Shown here in pieces: positions 11,801-26,200 of a DNA stretch of 64,000 nt (its first letter is position 1; every line of letters begins with the position of its first letter). The notes under the pieces are model-generated. The model searched no databases and had not been told where the DNA came from. It saw nothing but the letters and a program-made list of their open reading frames with translations. Made by a program: the position numbers and the translations under genes. This DNA is from Mnemiopsis leidyi (taxonomy: Eukaryota > Ctenophora > Tentaculata > Lobata > Bolinopsidae), in assembly GCA_000226015.1 (NCBI GenBank), contig JH153807.1, positions 107,254-171,253 on the forward strand. The letters run 5' to 3'.

Positions 11801-14299
11801 TTCTAAATTCCTCAGAATTTCCAGACTACCTCACTTACAAATAGTACCGACCTTAAAGTAACGAACCGTAACGCCCCCTCTCTCAACTTCTCTTCTTTAT
11901 CCCTCTCTCTTTTTCCTCAGTCCTCGTCTCCTATTTCCTCTTTATCAACGGTTATTTACTGTGGCCCCTATACTTGATTTGATGATTTACCTGGACTCTA
12001 AATTATGTATTATGTGCCGTCAGTCAGGGTTAACCGCTAATTCTATTTGCATGGGTCGCTGATCGGCAAGTTTTGGGTGATAAGTTCTCCTCATGCCAGA
12101 TGCTCATTTCATTTCAATTCGGATCCTTAACTGAAATGCAGTTAGTTGCTCCGTCATCTTCGGCTGGGATTTGATTTAGGGTCAAAGTGAAATTATCGTG
12201 TCTTGCTGTGTGCAGCTCCAGGAACTTCAATAACACTTTACCATTCCAATAATGACAAAAATTATTTGCCACCCTGTTTCGTAAACCTTTAAATTGTGAT
12301 AATGTTATTGAGATGAGAATGTTAGGTTTTATCCTGCATTTGACTCACAATCCCAAGAAAAGTTTGCCACGTGTTGAACTAGTTAACTATGTATATGCAT
12401 AAATGGTTGATGGTGGCTAAGTGTAATAATGGGTTCAGATTAAACAAGTGCTTGATACATTAGGGGCTCAAAAATGCGATACAAAATCCGGTTTAACTTT
12501 CCACAAACGCTCGTTCAATTTTATACCCTATACAATTTTGAGATTAACCTGGAATTTCGACAATCTCGGCCACTTTAAGCTGTACACAATTTTGGCTGTA
12601 TTACGTCAACATTACCTTGTGTTTGACAATAATTACAAAGAAATGACAGCGACACTTCAAAGAAAACTCAATCCGGCTGGCGGCTTCACCTCACGTGCTG
12701 CCCATTACGTTATATGCCGCTAAATTTCTTTATGACGCTTGAGTGACAACATTTTTTAAAAATCAATGCAGTCAGTTATTTGGACAAAAATCAACTATCA
12801 GCTATCTCTTTGAACTTTTAAATCTCCTAAACGCTAACATTCTAATCCCAGATTTTCTTTCATACTGAACCTGCTAAACTCTCCCTCTCTCTCTCTCCAG
12901 TATTTTCTTACATACTAAACCGCTAACACTCCCTCTCCCCAAGTATTTTCTACATACCAACCAGTAACTCTCTCTCTCTCTCTCTCTNNNNNNNNNNNAC
13001 CAGGACACTTTATCACGAACCCATCACCCACCTACTCAGCACGTCCTGGTCAAGGCACCATCATACCATGCCAGTTTGATCCGGCTGCCTCCTGGCCAGA
13101 AGCTAGAACCTTCTGGAGAAAGGTGAGTGTAAAATAATTGCTGCTTTTTTTTCTGCTTGCTGATATGTTTATGAACTAAGATCCGTTTCGGGTTGCTAGG
13201 AGTTGGATCCCACTTTTCATTACCGCAAAACAAAATATCCTTTCTCCAACCGATTTAACCTGTGCTTCTAATTACTCTTATACCTAAATCTTGATTGTTG
13301 AGTAATAGTAGACATCAAAGCACATGCTGTTACAAATAAAAAAGCCTGATTTTTCCTGCTTGCTTTTCGCCGCCTTTGAACCAAATTGGCTTCAATTGAG
13401 GCGCAACTTTTAACCCAATTTAAGCACTGTTTCAACCCGTGGCTGGAAAATCGTGAAGATAGAGTAGACGATGGTATCTAGATTATTTTAACTCAATTTT
13501 GAATGTTTGATCTAGATTAATTTGATTGCCTGCCCCACGCTGTGAATAGCCCATTGAAACACTGATTTTGAATTCGAGTTTGTGTTCGAAAATGACGTCA
13601 TCAAAATATTCCTATTGACCACCAAGTCGAAATCCTGCTACCTTAGCATTGCTGACCTCAGAATTAATAATCTTTTGTAATGATGGTGAGAACCTTAAAT
13701 CTTTTTATGACGTAGTTTGAAAGTAACGAACAACCATACTTGATGACGTCATTTTCGTTGAATTTGTATTACATTCTCACGGGACGGAAAGTTAATTTTA
13801 TGTCAGTATCCTACTCAGTTGACTGTCAATGAGAGATTTGACAACATCCGGCCCACTGAATCGAGATTTATCTCCCAACTAAACGGAACAATGGTAATCG
13901 CTCAAACGTTTGCGGAGGATTCTGGTACTTACAGGTTGGTATTGTGTGTTGAGTCGTGATTTTTTGTCTGTTTGTCTGTTTGTCTGTTTGTCTGTTTGTT
14001 AAGTCTTTGTGGTGTCAGTCTGTGTGTCCACAATTTATCTGTTTGTCTGTTTGTCGAAGGTGTGTCTGTGTCATTTGTGTGTACGCGATCTATATAAGAA
14101 TACATGCTGCTCTTTTAATGTTTATAGACTCGAATTGCCACCTGATTTCTTCACCCAACGAAATCCTACACTTTTCTAAAGAATCCATATTTCCACCAAT
14201 AACCACATATTTAAATACTCTCGTCCAGGTGTGGAGCTAGAAACGCCATCATGGGGACAATATCAGAGTCGGACAAAACCAGGCTTACAGTGGAACCGG
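8900..14299 (+). CDS. Receptor exons 1-7: signal peptide, Ig1, Ig2
   Basis: Exon 1 encodes MNVHRYVALIETLIVL..., a leader, and ends in phase 1. Ig1 spans exons 2-4: FTCAARGFPAPVIVWYKD carries the first Cys and Trp, and DAGEYSCEAEN the second Cys. Ig2 spans exons 5-7: PCQF...TFWRK, then SGTYRCGARNA. Splitting each Ig domain over three small exons differs from the later domains, where one exon can hold more than a full domain. The 11-base gap at 12988-12998 hides the acceptor of exon 5; the first clear codon after it is CCA at 13000. Confidence 0.85.
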
Positions 14300-17200
14300 G
14301 TAATTGTCCCCCAATTAATTTGATTTAAATCTACTGCTCTAGACTTTTAATTTTGTTAATCATGTTTCATTCATGATCATCGAATAGGAAAGATTGAGTT
14401 TCATATAAAGGTTTATGGAAGAATCGAGAACACGTGGTAGGACGCGAATCTGTGAAAATTTTGGAAGGTTCTTGTTTGTTAGCCTGGGCTATTAATAGCC
14501 GATAAAGCCAGTGATAATGTAATTCTCCAAACTAAACAATGTAAAATAAAATTGGTATTTCTATAATATATTTCTCCCGTTCTTGTAGACTAGTTTACCA
14601 TAGCTCAACCAGATAGTTTGTGTGGCTCAAACTAACTAATTTTACCTCAAATCGTGTAAACCACTTCCACGAATCTTTTGGAATTATTTCTCGACCTGTC
14701 TGAAAACTAATCAAATCTTGCATGAAGTGCACGCCACCCAATCAAAGCCTCAGACAATCAGCACGTGATTTGTCTCCTCCAATCATATCTCGTATTTAGT
14801 TTCGGGCGTGAAACTTTCCAGCAAGCAGCGAAAGACATATACAAATTTGTTGTTGTATCAAGTAGGTTAATATCTCATGTAAACCGCCTGCAAAACGTCA
14901 ATCTGAATTGCGTGCATGGTTACAATAAAACGATAAAGTCTATGTAAAATTGCTCAACGGCCTTGATTTAAACACCACGCTAATTACTGTCTACCAACAA
15001 TCTATAGTTTCTTAAAATTTCTGCTTGCCAAGCTTGACTTATTTCCTTTCAACGATTTGCTCGCTGAAATTGGATACAATACCAATTCCGTACCTCCCCA
15101 CAAGCGCATACAAGTACATGCTAGCTGGTGCATGATAATGCTACTCCATTGCATGATTCAATGATACTACAGTCCTGAGCTGGCTACAAGATCGTCTTAC
15201 TTTACAGTGTATTACAGCCTCAAACACACGACTTTGTAAAACCCAGAATAGCTGCAACGTCTCTATGAGTAGATGTTATGATAATTTCTAGAATAATTTC
15301 CCTTCATTTTGAGATGAATTTAGAGAAATTTGGTTTATTAAAGTAATATGGAGTAATTTCAAGACAAATTTCAGCTCTAAAGCGACTGTAATCCTTCTAA
15401 TTTATCTTAATGTAAATATTAAACCAGGAAGACCAGTTTGTAATTGGTAGAAGTTGAAGCGTCTGCCCGAACTCCCAGGCAGTAAAAGTGAACGTCCTCA
15501 TGACTCCGTCTCTTTTTAGTCGTGTCCAAGGGTACGGTGTGGTTATCATCAATGTGGTATTGAGCGATCTCACAATTATCATTCATCTTAGAACATTTCT
15601 TTGCTGTGTTCACCATATCACTATCGGCGATTTTTCTCAGTTCTTAAATTCGGCCGTGCAAGATCCAACAATAACGATAGACAATTAAGTTAATTATTCC
15701 CTTAATGATTCCATTCATTCTGAAAGCTGCTCTTTTCAGCTCTACAATGAAGTAATTATCCCCCGGCCGCTCCAGGTTTAATAACCTGGGTATAAGCAAG
15801 ATACGGATTCGGTAAATCCCATTGTTTCGTCATTAGAGGGCACAATGAATATGCCATCTCTCGGTCCAAGTAGGCGCTAGTACACACTGATACACTACAC
15901 GTAGGAGAAAGGGAGAGAGAGACACCCAGTGATTTGTTCTTGGGTAGGTTTTGTAATCCGACCATTGTGTTGGGATGCTGCGGACACTGATCACGTGACC
16001 CTATAAAGCATGGTGTTAAGAAAGTTCAACAATGGGGAAAAGTGGCGTATTGTGGTTTATGAGAACTGTCTAATGGCTGATAAAGGTGCGGCAAACTCAC
16101 CCATCTGTCAGTCAAGAGACTGAGTATGGTCTGTGGACCAGGCTGAATTTTTTGATTGACAGGAAGCTTAAGAATTGTAAATTGGAGACTATAAATAGTC
16201 TACGATTTACTATTTCTGGTTGCCACATTTATTGCAATCTGCAATCCCATTACAAGCGTGTAAAAGTATAACGTGTCATCATCCACATAATCGCGATTAT
16301 CGGCCCAAAGAATACTTACACATTCCAAGCTAAATGTAGGTATGTATCCCTGTTACAGATAAGATCGGCAAATACTCACATCTTTTAAGTACCGTTAATG
16401 GAGAATTTTCTTCTTCATCACGTATGCCACACAGCACAAGTCTAGGTAAGGGGTGGAGCCTGGAATTAGAATGTGTGATACCAGCTCGGATGTTAACTGG
16501 TAACTTTCCCATTCATATACTAAAATATTTATTTAACTGATATTTCGTAATGCAGATCTTGTGAAATTCTTTGCGTGTCCGAAATATTTGGTAAAGTAAA
16601 CTAAAAGTGTAGGCCTAGGAGTGAAGTATTACTGGGACTTTATCTTTAAAGTTTTACGAACTTGAATTAAATCAAAACATCTGAATCATCATGATCTCTT
16701 GACCGGCTAAATTGCACCACAGACTCACTTTGACAAAGGTGGGACCTTACTTAGACAATGAACTTTGGGCGATGACACCTCATTTCATCCTGCGTACTGA
16801 GTAGCCCGAGTAGCCGATAATGAGTTATTATCAATATCGGATACTGTTGATTAGGCGATAAGAAATTTTTAGCAAGGTTGTTGTTTTTCTTTTGATTTAT
16901 CGAAAGGATGGGTTCCAAACAACGAATATACGACAAAACGTGTAGAATGATTAGGGTCGGAAGGTGTAAATTCAATTAATACTTGCAGGTGCGACCTTGG
17001 CCTGGTGCTAGATCTCAAAGTGTTCTTTAATCGTTCCATCTAAATTACAACGGAGTTTTATCAGAAATTACATAATTTTTATTGGTGAAACGTGCTCCGC
17101 GACATTCTTTCATACCGTTAAATATTTTCTGTTGAAGTAAGTGTAGATTAGAGGATGATCGGATAATCCTTGTTTTGTTATCTACCAAAGTTAGCGGGAG

Positions 17201-20200
17201 ACTGTGGTGGCTGTGGTGGTTTACAGTTCAACCACTTTATTTGGACATGTTAAACAAGGATTGCAACTCCGGGGTTCCGTGGAGTCCAATCTTTGGGGCA
17301 ACCATAACGTTAAATTGGGTATCCTTTAGTTGATTATAGAGCCAATAATTTTCTACGACTATTTGAGATGATAGAATAACGTAATTTCTCTAATAAATTA
17401 AGGTCACATTACACATACCAAGAAAGGCTGAAGATTAACCAGTTAAGAATTTTTGTCTAAAAGTGCTCTCATCGTTTTCCGCTTCAAAAAATATTAATTA
17501 AAAGTTCACGATAGTAAAATAGAACACCACGCTGCACAAAAACTTCTTTGATACATTTCTTCAACTCCTGATGCATGCATGATGAAATTCGTGCGCACAT
17601 GATCTAACTTATCCACAATCAACCTACAATTCCAGGCAAAGTCACAATCTATTCTAACCACTCAGCAAATTCAGATAACCATGCACGGCATACTCTCACC
17701 ACAAGTTTCAACCACACAGCACATTGTAACGACATACAATATTCTAACTACTGTAATTCCAACTACATACAATATGCAAATTACTGTAATTCCAACGACA
17801 TTCCACTTTAGGGCAAATGTCAGAGTGGGAGGCGAACATCTACGTCCCCCAAAACAACATAGCCGTCGTCAGTGGAAGTACTGCCGTTTTGGAGTGCATA
17901 CCGTACGGTACACCCTTACCGACAATCGTCTGGTCCAAGGTAAGGAACAAGTTATTAATTTTTCCGACATCTTTTTCGCAATATTTTACTGTTGTCTAGT
18001 GCAAGTGCAGCACTGTCATTAAAGGTGCTACTCGATAGACTCTTCCTGCAAAGCTTGGTAGATATTACACTCGGATTCAACTCGGATTTTAATTAAAATG
18101 CAATCAACTTTTACTCGTTTACCTTTGACAGCAGTCTTGTGGATTGTCCTCAAATTCCAAAAATTAATCAAATTCGACGTCACTAGGACAGTTATAGGGC
18201 ATCAGGGTGAACCATAAATTCGGGATACGACAATCTGCTCGGGGAATTAGGTTTTAAACATTTTTACCAATTGCAACGGCGAGACAAAATTACACAAGGA
18301 TTTCTCCCAAAATAAGATGAAATTTGGTGCTGCCTGCGTTATTCCTTTAATTAGAATCCCTGGTCATTTCCAGCCTTGTTCATTTTGAAATGTATTGCTC
18401 CGGGGCCGGGCTTTATGATTTTCCCTGTAAATCGATTGATCGCATCATCAGAATGATATTGAATTTAAATATTGAATTGGAAGGCTAACTTATTTAGAAA
18501 TTTAATTTTCCGATTGATTCTAAGTTGAAGGGCTAGACAAATTTTTGGGCGCATCGCACCCCCATGCTCACCATGAATCTGAAATTCATCAGATTCATTT
18601 TATTATCCTTTGGTCTGCCGCAAATTATAGGCTATAATGATGATATCAGGTGTGGTTTGCAGGCGAATTCCTAAGAATTCGGAAATGATCTTGAATCGGT
18701 TTCTGGGTTTAACTTCCCTTTGAGATGACAGCTTTTAAGACGGGTAGGCAACCTTTAGCTAGAGAGTCAGGGAGTTCCCCATCAACCACGTTTAAGAACA
18801 CTCCACAAGATTCAGGCCTAAAGAAACCCTTACAATTCGCGCTTAACAAATTGCACGTGCTTAACGCTTAACTAATTGCACGTGCTAAACGGTAAACAAA
18901 TTGCACGTGCTAAACGCTAAACTAATTGCACGTGCTAAACGCTAAACTAATTGCACGTGCTAAACGCTAAACTAATTGCACGTGCTAAACGCTAAACTAA
19001 TTGCACGTGCTAAACGCTAAACTAATTGCACGTGCTAAACGCTAAACTAATTGCACGTGCTAAACGCTAAACAAATTGCACGTGCAGGAGGGCGGGGAAC
19101 TACCAGAAAGAGCTACGGTTAGCGATAACACCGTGCTGCTGACGATACCCAACTTTGGGACAGATGCAGACGGAAGGTATTACTGTTCGGCAATCCAGAA
19201 CAACGAGGCTGTTCGACAGAGCATCATCGATCTGGTCTTTTTGCGTAAGTTGTGTTAGTGTTAGTGTTAGTGTTAGTGTTAGTGTTAGTGTTAGTGTTAG
19301 TGTTAGTGTTAGTGTTAGTGTTAGTGTTAGTGTTAGTGTAAAGTGTAAGTGTTAGTGTTAGTGTTAGTATTAGTGTTAGTGTACTTTTGTTAGTGCAGAT
19401 GTTATTACTTAGTGAAAATTTAGATGTTTGTGTTCAGTGTCAGCCAATATATTCTATAAATTATAATCTGTTCATCTGAAAGCGGGATCTTTGCGGTTTG
19501 ATATCTGCCCTATACTGACATATTTGTGTGAGCTAGGTATTATAGATTTTGCTGTAAATCGGGGCAAATCGCTTGTTGCACCGTTTGTGTTGCACTTACC
19601 CTTTCTAAACAACTGAAATTAAAGTTAACGTTCTAGATTAGTCCGACTCAATGCGAATGAAGTGCTGTTAGACTCATCATTTGCCAATTACTTGCCAAAT
19701 ATGTTTAGCTTATCGCTTTCGTTCTCTCGGATTATGAAATGTCTGATCGCATCAAGATTCAAGATATCAATGACTTGTTCGTTTCTAAAACAATTCCGAG
19801 CTTATTTTAGGGAAATTTGATTTTATTATCTCATTGCTATTAAGGGCCTTGTGAAACTTGAAGATAGATAGAACCATTCATTCGGCTGACAAATTTAAAT
19901 ATCAGTTTAACAGCTCTGAATTCTCAAAAATTTCAATAATTATAATGTAGATTCAATATAAACTTGGAGCGGGATTTCGCATTCCACTTATAACATTCCA
20001 ATGCACTGGGAAAATATGTACAAGCTGCATGACAACATATAAAATATGTGTGTTAAATTCCTGAGTTATCTCAGCTTACTTCGCTCTCTCAACCCCCTCC
20101 TACCTATACTTTAAAACCGTTACACGCCTGCCTGAGCTTTGTTTGCTTACGAAACACGCGCACATGGAGGTAACATGTAAGCAATTCTTGAAGTAATTTA

Positions 20201-23200
20201 TGGTGATCGAATTTTGGTAAGCTTTCCTTAATTATGCGCTTGCTTATTCAAGTTTACTAACTGTACGCAGGTTTTTTGACAGCGGTGTCTGTTTTACAAA
20301 CACAAATATCATGGGAAGACGGCAGTAAACCATATATCACATTAAGGTCTGGTTATGTGGGTGGTTTTACCACATTCTCATGCTTCAACATCCTTTTAAC
20401 TGTCTACGATCATAATCTGCTAATTGCTTGATGTTTACCGATGAGTTTAGTAATAAACGCTATTCAGTGATCTTGCCTGGCTTTTTTTATGTAACGCGCG
20501 AATGATGTTAGAGTATTTAAAGTTATAAAATTTGTAGACAACATCCACTGTGACATTTGCGCGTCTAGCTTTAGATTCATTTAAAGCGCGCGCGCTCTTT
20601 TTTATTTGTTCTAACAGTTGAAGTGAAATTTTGTTTTTCCCGGGCCCGGCCGGTGGCGTGTAAAATGATATCGTTCAGTAGGACGCCCAGTACCCAGGAG
20701 ACTTTTCACTTAAATGTTACACGCAAATGCTTAACTTAATACCTTGTATTCAAATTATACACATTACAGAAACCGATCTGCTGTCTGCCTCCAGTAACCG
20801 AATGATATTTACACCTGTCACTTTGTCTACAATTATTTAATTCATAAACTAATTAAAATAAGTGATCTTACATATCTGTTACGACTTACCTACATGATTT
20901 TACCCATATGTTACAATTTACCTACACGATGTTACCTACATGATGTTCAATCAAACAAGTAAATTTTTCAATCAAACAAGTAAATTTTACCTTCACGATG
21001 TTACCTACATGATGTTACCTACATGATGTTACCTATATATACCTGTATATGATCATGTGATCACGTGATCTTACTGACAACAACTTCAGAACCTCCAGAG
21101 TTCCTGATGGGCAACAAAAACCTGACAGTAATGGAAGGAGGCGACCTTAACATCCCGTGTGACTGTGCCGGAATTCCAGAACCAGAAGTTTCTTGGTTCA
21201 AAAACACCGAGTCTATCACCAGTAACATTAATGAAGACGTGAGTGTTATTCAAATTGGTATTTTCTTTTATCGGGGAAAGAAAACATTTTTATTTCACGT
21301 GACAGCGTTTCTCGATATTGGTTGGTAATTGGTCATATCTTAATTCTCAATCGAAACTTGCTGTCAAGTATAAAAATTAATTGTTAACTTTCCAAAACAT
21401 ACCTTTCAAACAGTTTAACTTATCTGATATTTGTAGATTTAGTAGATGCAGATTTAAAATAACTCAATTATAAAAGTCGAATATTCCAACTTATAATTTT
21501 TTGGTTTTCACCCTCGGAACCCAGAAAATTCGTCACACTGACAATTCCTTCTCTCCAGAAATCCCTGACCCTGTACAGTGTAACGGCTATGGCAAGTGCC
21601 ATGTACCAGTGTCATTGTACGAACGATAACGGGAACGCTCAAGCTACTTTCGCCGTACAAGTAAAAGGTATGTTTTATTTTCAGCTAAAATTAAATCCTG
21701 TTTTTCTGAAAGTATTACATTTATTAATGGTACATGCAATAATTTTTTGAAGTGATTCAGAGGAATAAGCCCCATCCTGCCCCACAGCCCCACACTTATC
21801 CTCCCCATGTCATTCCTTGCACGTGTCCAACCTCTAAATAAAAGACACTCCCTGCCCTTTTTCTTCTTCCTCATTTCCTCAAGTTCCTCGTAAAAGTCTG
21901 CGTCCTTCAAGTTCAAGAAACAACGCCGATTAGCCGGCCTTCACAACAAAACACTCGGAGCCAGTCCAAGTTTTGCGGTAATGCGGTTAGTAGAAACTTA
22001 CCAGAAAGTGATATCCCGTCAAGACGTCGACAGGGACCCGGCACTCCAACCGAAAACGTGCATCGTAAACAACAGATTGGGGAAAACTACACGTGAAACT
22101 CGCTTTACAGCACGCATTTCATTGCTTGTTCTGAGTTTGTAGCTGCACCTCGGTGGAGGATAGTCGCCGTGATGTCATCATTTGTGTTGTGTCGTGGGAA
22201 CATTGGAAGTGGGATTGGTTTTTCGATAAGGCTGTTTAGTTTGTAAACATGTGCGTTTGGGTTGATTGAGGGTAAAAGGTCGCTAACATAGCCCTTTTTA
22301 GTGTACACCTAGCCTAGTAGACCTTCCTAGTTGTTTTTAGTCTATATTAACACAATTCTGGGTTTGTTATAAAAACCAACCCCGAAAAAATTTCTCTAGC
22401 CAGCAACAACAACGAATTTATCACCATGATTTTAGACTACAAGAGAGTAACAGATTAACAGAATGTCTAAAATCAATTTATCTATCTAAACGTGTAAGTT
22501 AGATACAAGTTTGAGTTGAACCAAAACCAACTCCGCCCTTGGTTTTAGATTGGAAACGAATTGTCGTTATTGAACAAAACAGAATTTTAGTGAAATTTAT
22601 CCTCGAACAAAAATGTTGACTGAAAGGGCGTGTGCCCTACTCTGGTCCACTATTCTTTAAAAAATGGGACAGCGCTCCATCCCATTGTAAGAAATATCAT
22701 CCAAACCCAAACGGTAGTGATGTCAATCCAGAGTCCACACTGTATTTCTTCGTTTCTTTCTCTCAGTCTTCTTGTCTCTATGCTTTTGTGGAGACCGCGA
22801 TTTCTCGTTTTATCATAAATTTATGATTTAATGCAATTTTAAAATGAGTCTGTAGGTGATATGTTCAGTTTTTGGGAGTTTAAAACCGCCTCCATTAGTG
22901 GATTACGCTGCGGTCGGAAGCTGAATATCCTAACTCTAATCGAGATAGCTGATAGATTTTACGTTGTTATGTAAAATTGCATAAAATCACTGCATTAAAC
23001 CGCACAGTACAGAACCCATGGTATTGTTTTTGATGAAATATTGAAAAGACTTAAATGCTCTAGAATTCTTGAAATTCTGAACTACTTGAAACTTAATTGC
23101 GTCTCAACTTTGTGGTCGTTTTGTTTTTATTATATTCGCCATTCGTTCAAATCAATCATCGTGACGCAGCGAATGATTGCCCAAGCGTAACTTATAGCGT

Positions 23201-26200
23201 TTTCGATGGGAGCCCCGTCACTAAATTCTATTTGCTAACTGTGAGTTCGACTATTTGACAAATTTCTGCGAGTTATTTCGAATACTGCCGGTATTTAGAA
23301 GTATGATAGATCGATCTTGTTCCTTTGTTCCTTATTCTAAATGAAGCGAATGAATTCTGAATAATCTATATATAATTATCGGACTTATTTTATACAATTA
23401 AACGTCGTTTCAAAAGTGGGCCTCAATTCGACCGAGATTCTGTGTTCTAATTAGCTACATGTTGTGTTTCCTCAATTTCCCCCATTTTTCAATCAAGGTC
23501 TTCAACCAAGCTCGTAGCGTCAAAATCCCGGAAATATTGTTTTCTTGATAGAGTCCTGATGGGGTGAACATGTGGTGAGCACGTGAGTCTCTTGACTGTG
23601 ACAGATAGTTTATTGCTTCCTCAATAACTGCTCCCTGATTATGAAATGCGAAGTAGAAGATTCTGACAAGACGATTGAGTTTCGTAACTTCTTGTTTTTC
23701 ACAGTTTGTTACTTAGTAGCTTGTTGTCATCTACTTAAACTTAAACCGTCACTTATAAATATTTAACTGCACGCAATACTTTAACTTTAAGCAATGAACG
23801 TATTAAGTATGCTGAACGTTTAAGCATTCTAAATAAATTCTCTATATAGTCGAGATAAATCAGAAATTCGTTTGCTTAACCATAACCCAACATAACGACT
23901 TTCACACTGACAGCACAAACTGCACCCAACCTAAACTCCTTTTCATTCTAATTTACATTTATACGAGATCGTCAAACCCTGACATCCCAGATCCCTCGAC
24001 ATAAAATGAAATATTTTGCGCCCTTTCATTTCATTCTAATGTAGTTGGTCACTCTCAGTAATGGCGGACAGAAGTTTGGTGCCTCTGTTTTCTCAAAGTA
24101 CTTTCTTCTAAAATGCCCCCGAGCAAAGTGGGACCGCTCCACTCTCTCCATTCTCATATAGCCCAAATATCACCTCTTTTGTTCTGGGTCCTATGTGGCA
24201 ATGCTTTTAGTAAAGTACTACATTTTCTTTCCTCGGCCTTCTTTCTTGTAGATCATGTTATTTTCGGAAATACGAATCAATTTTTGATAATGAGAATGAC
24301 AAACTTTAATCGTGGTTAAAGTGATGAGGACAAACTTTGTTTGACGAACTTTCGGCTTCGATATTTAAGTAAAATATTTATTGTTTATTGGGGGTTGTGA
24401 GCAAGCAAACGCAAAGCTACAGGATCTGGCATGTGAATCAATCAGTGGACCGGTTGGAAAAAATATTGCATTCACTTATAATCAAAGTTTAATGAAGAGC
24501 AATTTTTAAACAGGTAGATCAAAAACGTTTATACTTGAGTCAGACGCTGGACGTGAACAATTTTCTAACTCGATTTCCTGACTTTCGTCGGGTTTTATGG
24601 CGAATCCAACGCGCTGTCCCTTATCCCTTAGACCCTAAATGCCGGCAGACTATTAATCTTTTTATCAGCTGAGTAACTCCCGTCATTCGGCTATAGACTC
24701 GATAAACCGTGTATTTGGGGCTCGTCTGGTCTTTTTTCGGTGTTATGTCCTGTTTTGTGGGCTGGTAGGCATTATTTTAAAATCATGTTGCCTCAAAATT
24801 CACTTAGGATCACTTCTTTTAAACGGTGGCTGGTTTTTGGACCTGTATTTCAGGCTGAAAACCAATATTTCTCCGCAACCTTTATTGATTTGTCCGGATT
24901 TTTATCGATTTTTTGTTGTCGGTATTTAAATTCAATCCTTGTTTTATCAATACCGTAAGACTAAAATTGACTTACGATAACTTATTTTTGTTTTAAATGG
25001 CGGCATTTGTAATTGAAGCCTGCTCATTTTAACCTGAAGAATAATGTAGTAGATTTTCTTGCAAGCTTTATTGATTTTTCATTGCGGGATTTCTATTTTC
25101 TCAAGGCCGTGCACATTTGTTCTGCTCAGTTTTTCCAGCTCACGCTAATTAACAGCCTAATTAACCGATAATCGATTATCTAACAGCTGCTCGTTTCGAT
25201 GATAATGCCCTACGATCCCACATAATCACTTTAATGGGTTAACGGTACTCAAAGTCCTTCCTTCGCCCACTGACCAATGAGAGACCATTATTTGAGGCAA
25301 CAGCCAATGAAAACTCTTGCTCCCTGTCACGTGGATGTTTGCAGTGGGTGTAAGTCTCGTACGTTGCTCTGTCTGTTAGTAGAAGGTTGTGAAAACTGTG
25401 CTGTCTTGGTACTTGTGTGGTTAGACTAAGTCTAACAAACTTACGGAATGTTGCGACTTGTTACGCTTGTCAAGTACTGGCCCCTTATTTTCATTAAGTC
25501 ACTCCTAAGATGGAATATATTTTTAAAACAAGTCTCTTGGCGACTTTACGATCGATGTAGCAGTTTACCACATTCTAATAAATATTCTTGATTTCCTTGG
25601 CTTCGCAGATTTAGATTTGTTGGATATCTTCGGTTGCTGACAGTTCTGAATTCATCTCTAACCTCAAAACAAACCCCCGCTTTCCTCCCAAGCTTGTCTT
25701 GCTTGCACGGTAGACGACGATTCTGCATGCCCTTGTCATCTTACTTTTTTAACACTAACTGGAGCCGGGAATCCCAAAGTATATCCATACTACGTCAACG
25801 CCGCGCCGTAATTAACACAATCAGTCAATAATGAACAATGAATATATTGCATATTTGTTATGGTTCGTGATCATTGGGTAAAATGTCAACATTTATTGAC
25901 AAAGCGCATTGTTTGGACCCTGTGCACCATGTGAAATTAACAATCTGCCGCGTTGCCCAAATGAAATTTCAGACTGGCTTGGCACCTTTATAAATAAGAA
26001 TATGCCTTTTTTCCCATTGATCAATTTACCTGACGGGATATGCAGGAATTTAAGCCGAGTAACCTGGATTATTCCCATTACAAAAGCGTACATCTGCTTT
26101 GTTTCCATCCTTATGATCCATTTCACGGTTCCTTCAAACGATAACACGTGTTTCGTTTCCATAGTAACGGGACACAAAAAGGTGCTCTCATTGGACAATC

